Origin: Fomitopsis serialis
Taxonomy: Eukaryota > Basidiomycota > Agaricomycetes > Polyporales > Fomitopsidaceae
Direction: 5' to 3'
NCBI RefSeq assembly: GCF_022376445.1
Contig: NW_025955764.1
Location: 1-10,256, forward strand
DNA length: 10,256 nucleotides
The notes under the pieces were generated by a model. It did not search any database and was not told the DNA's origin. It saw only the letters and a program-made list of their open reading frames with translations. The position numbers and the translations under genes were made by a program. Of the stretch, positions 8,050-10,256 are shown piece by piece. Numbering within the stretch: position 1 is the stretch's first letter; each line of letters begins with the position of its first letter.

Positions 8050-9259
8050 AGTCGGACAAAGAAGGGCTTTCGGTGCCCATAGGTTGATATCGGCCACCTA
8101 CTGGCACGTGGGCGCCCATCATGAAAAGTTGAATCATGTTACGCTCAGGACGGCCAGTGGCGCTGTCAATGTGTCTAGATAACGGTGATGGTCGCACACA
8201 GATGCTGCTGGTATGTGTCATAAATCGGGCCATAGGTAACTCAATCTACACCCGAAGCGACATACGATGATGGGAGGTCAGAGTTGTATACAGGTTCAAA
8301 CCGTGACCCCGATTGGCCGGTAACCCCCAACGGGTCGTCCTCCATAGTATCAGGAGATCATAAGTATGAACAAAAGGAAAATTCTGCGCAGACATCCGCT
8401 GACACTGCCTCGGGGGTGGCCTGGCGCACCTCCAATTTGAAGGTGGCCCGGTACCGACACATCGGGGGTGTAACTGTAAGTCTGTAACGCCAACAATCTG
8501 TGTTTTACAACAATCAAGCTCAAGTGCCAGTGGGCTGACGTGCCACTTGCGACGGCTTGAGCACTCAGTGGTACATGCGGTGCACCTTGAGGCAGTAACC
8601 AACCATCGCACCGTCAAGCTTCAAGCTTCACTGCCAGTTCCCATATCGCAAGCAGCACACGGGCGGACTGCGAGTCTCCTGACTTACCTGCAAGAAAGAG
8701 GAAGTCTAAACCAAGGCAAACTTCGCATTTATCCCCCTCCTGCTACCCCGGCTACCTGTGGCGATGTGACAGACCGAGACAGCTTTAGGCGACCATCATG
8801 AACGCAGGTCCCGTCGGACAGTAAGTATATTATGGGAAGCCTTATTGCACCTTTACCTACTGAATACTGATTCTGTCTGTCGAGGAGAACGCTAGTCAAA
8901 CGTCGGGCGTCGCTCGTCGTTAAAAAGAACTTGAAGACGACGTCCGCGATGCCATGCGCTACAGCCGCCTTTGTTCTCGCCACGCAAGACGTCGGGCGCC
9001 TCGCGAATCGCGACTTAAAGTGAATCACGAAGGCCAAAGAAGACCAATTCACGAGCATGTCTTGGACGGTGGAGACTGTGCCTACATTCTCTGGCAGATT
9101 ACTCGCGACAGGAAGAGACCCCGGAAACTGGAAATGTCATTTCTTCGCGCTCACATGTACGTTGGTTGCTACACTCACAAGCCAGCATGCCTCTGCTTAT
9201 GCTGTCTTCCTTTGTCTCGCTCAACGCCTCTACCCTGTCAAAGCATGGCCTCCTTGGTC
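8050..9259. other. Long region without a supportable gene
   Basis: Composition is mixed and the open frames on both strands are short. Fragments that look slightly protein-like are minus 8027-8233 (with NMIQLFMMGAHVP), plus 8798-9008 if a GTAAGT intron at 8821 is real, and minus 8880-9058 (with ARTKAAVAHGIADVV). None has a recognisable domain or a consistent gene structure. A short tandem of AAGCTTC occurs near 8617-8630. The stretch could hold worn-out genes or transposon remnants. The right end is the upstream region of the gene at 9368. Confidence 0.4.
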
Positions 9260-9267
9260 TATAAAAG
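9260..9267 (+). promoter_or_regulatory. TATA box of the double-psi barrel gene
   Basis: TATAAAAG lies 108 bases before the ATG at 9368. A strongly pyrimidine-rich leader follows (about 9293-9366), as is typical of highly expressed fungal genes. Transcription would be expected to start near 9290-9305. Confidence 0.7.
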
Positions 9268-9367
9268 ACCTCAATTTTCTGCTGGGTCCTTAGGCTCCTC
9301 GGTCCTTTCACCCTAAACACCTCGCACTCCTTCGCCCTTCCGCTCACTCCCTCTTCTGTCCTTCAAC

Positions 9368-10103
9368 ATGTTCTTCTACAAGGCTGTCATTACCCTCGCC
9401 CTTGCCGTGTCCGCGCTGGCAATGAGCATTCCTCGTGCCATCAATTCCACCCAAGGCTCGTACATCGAGATCGCCTCCACGACTGTGAGGTCCGAGCCTT
9501 CTGGTTGTACGGTACTCAGACTGGTGACGGTAAGGCTGCACGCGTCCGATGTTGTGGATATTTCAGCTGAACGTCATGGTTGCGTCTAGCTACCTGGTAC
9601 GAGACCGGCCTGGGTGCCTGCGGTATCACCAACACCAACTCGGATTACATTGTGGCGGTGTCTGAGAACCTCTTTGATAACTACCCGTAGGTTCCCCATG
9701 ATTTTGCATTGTATGGAACGCAATTGTTAAGTCGACTTACAACAGTGGCTACACTGGCGGCAATCCGAACAACAACCCCGTCTGCAACAAGCAGATCACT
9801 GCCTCTTGTACGTCTCCCTATACTCTTGCTCGTATCACAGGCTTATGACATGCTGCGCATCCAGACAACGGCAAGTCTGTCAAGGTTACTGTCACCGACC
9901 GCTGCACCGGCTGCGCCACCACGGACCTCGACTTCAGCCCGTCGGCGTTCCAGCAGCTCGCAGACCTATCCGTGGGCCGTCTCCATGGCATGACCTGGGT
10001 TGGTCGTAGACACGGCCTTCACGTCCGCGCCCGGGCGCCGCCCACGTCAATCCCCATAGATCTCTTCGTCTCTCAGCATCCCCGGTCTCAGCGCGACACG
10101 TAA
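9368..10103 (+). CDS. Secreted RlpA-like double-psi beta-barrel protein (expansin/loosenin-like, riboflavin-aldehyde-forming-enzyme type)
   Basis: This small secreted protein has the fold shared by expansins, loosenins and barwin. Fungal members act on or bind cell-wall polysaccharides, or are annotated as riboflavin-aldehyde-forming enzymes; the exact activity here is unknown. The N-terminus MFFYKAVITLALAVSALAMS is a clear signal peptide. Best exons are 9368-9484, 9520-9529, 9590-9686, 9746-9807 and 9865-10103, giving 174 aa. The barrel domain spans about 40-140: TGDATWYETGLGACG (40-54), NSDYIVAVS (59-67), PNNNPVC (82-88), TVTDRCTGC (104-112), DLDFSP (116-121) and GMTW (137-140), with Cys 53, 88, 109 and 112. 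Two oddities stand out. The first intron would be 35 bases and the second exon only 10. After GMTW, where relatives end within a few residues, the frame runs on for 34 residues of Arg/Pro-rich sequence. The family call is firm; both ends of the model are not. Confidence 0.85.
10027..10038. repeat. GC-only palindrome
   Basis: GCGCCCGGGCGC is a perfect 12-base palindrome within the read-through C-terminal extension of the double-psi barrel gene, just past the abandoned stop codon at 10007. It could form an RNA hairpin. Confidence 0.5.
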
Positions 10104-10256
10104 TTATTTATCCTTTCTTTATGAATTCGGTCTTGTCGGTCTAGAAAGTCTCGGCGCCCGGGGCGCCCTACTCACCTCTGCTGCTTGCAGGGCATGTGGA
10201 AGGCTAGGAGACGCACAACGTTTGTATTGTCTGTCTGCACATGGGTTGTTTTGCGT
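10104..10256 (+). other. 3' flank of the double-psi barrel gene
   Basis: This begins with an AT-rich stretch (taattatttatcctttctt) right after the stop, suitable for 3' end formation. It then holds an inverted repeat GGCGCC-CGG-GGCGCC at 10153-10167. No further gene is seen before the window ends. Confidence 0.45.

Noticed and set aside
8290..8305. B-box-like GGTTCAAACC, a possible tRNA or SINE
   Set aside because: No A box lies at a suitable distance, no cloverleaf can be folded, and no poly-T or tail repeat is nearby.
8246..8617. 123-codon open frame on -
   Set aside because: Composition is irregular, no motif is recognised, and there is no supporting promoter or splice structure.
9057..9293. 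78-codon open frame on + upstream of the barrel gene
   Set aside because: It runs through the TATA box of the downstream gene and has no domain or splice support.

Overview
The window reads as nuclear DNA of a filamentous basidiomycete, most likely an Agaricomycete. The protein-coding genes are GC-rich and broken up by many short GT-AG introns of about 43 to 64 bases. The genes include a sugar porter, a MAK5-type nucleolar helicase, a small secreted double-psi beta-barrel protein and a short unknown protein of a kind I associate with mushroom-forming fungi. The order-level placement is inference. No prokaryotic, viral or CRISPR signal was seen.

Layout: (1) Positions 1-1299 on + carry the C-terminal half of an MFS sugar transporter, cut by the left edge, with seven visible exons. 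(2) Positions 1575-1663 on - carry an intron-containing tRNA-Leu(CAG), with an oligo-T Pol III terminator and a palindromic TATA element about 30 bases upstream. (3) Positions 2144-2813 on - carry a three-exon gene for an unknown 184-aa protein with a C-x-x-C motif. (4) Positions 3577-6561 on - carry a complete 12-exon DEAD-box RNA helicase gene (MAK5/DDX24 type, 792 aa), in which every exon junction keeps phase. (5) Positions 7000-8001 on + carry reading-frame pieces with good splice signals but incompatible frames, probably a decayed gene. (6) Positions 8050-9259 have no supportable gene. (7) Positions 9368-10103 on + carry a secreted RlpA-like/expansin-like double-psi beta-barrel protein, with a TATA box at 9260, an apparent 10-base micro-exon and an abnormal C-terminus.

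The genes do not form a functional cluster. Sugar uptake at the plasma membrane, 60S ribosome assembly in the nucleolus, a leucine tRNA and a secreted wall-associated protein are ordinary neighbours in a fungal genome. The points most worth a second look are the disrupted gene at 7.0-8.0 kb, the odd 5' and 3' ends of the double-psi barrel gene, the tRNA's upstream TATA palindrome, and the short conserved-looking unknown protein. I found no convincing undescribed multi-gene system.
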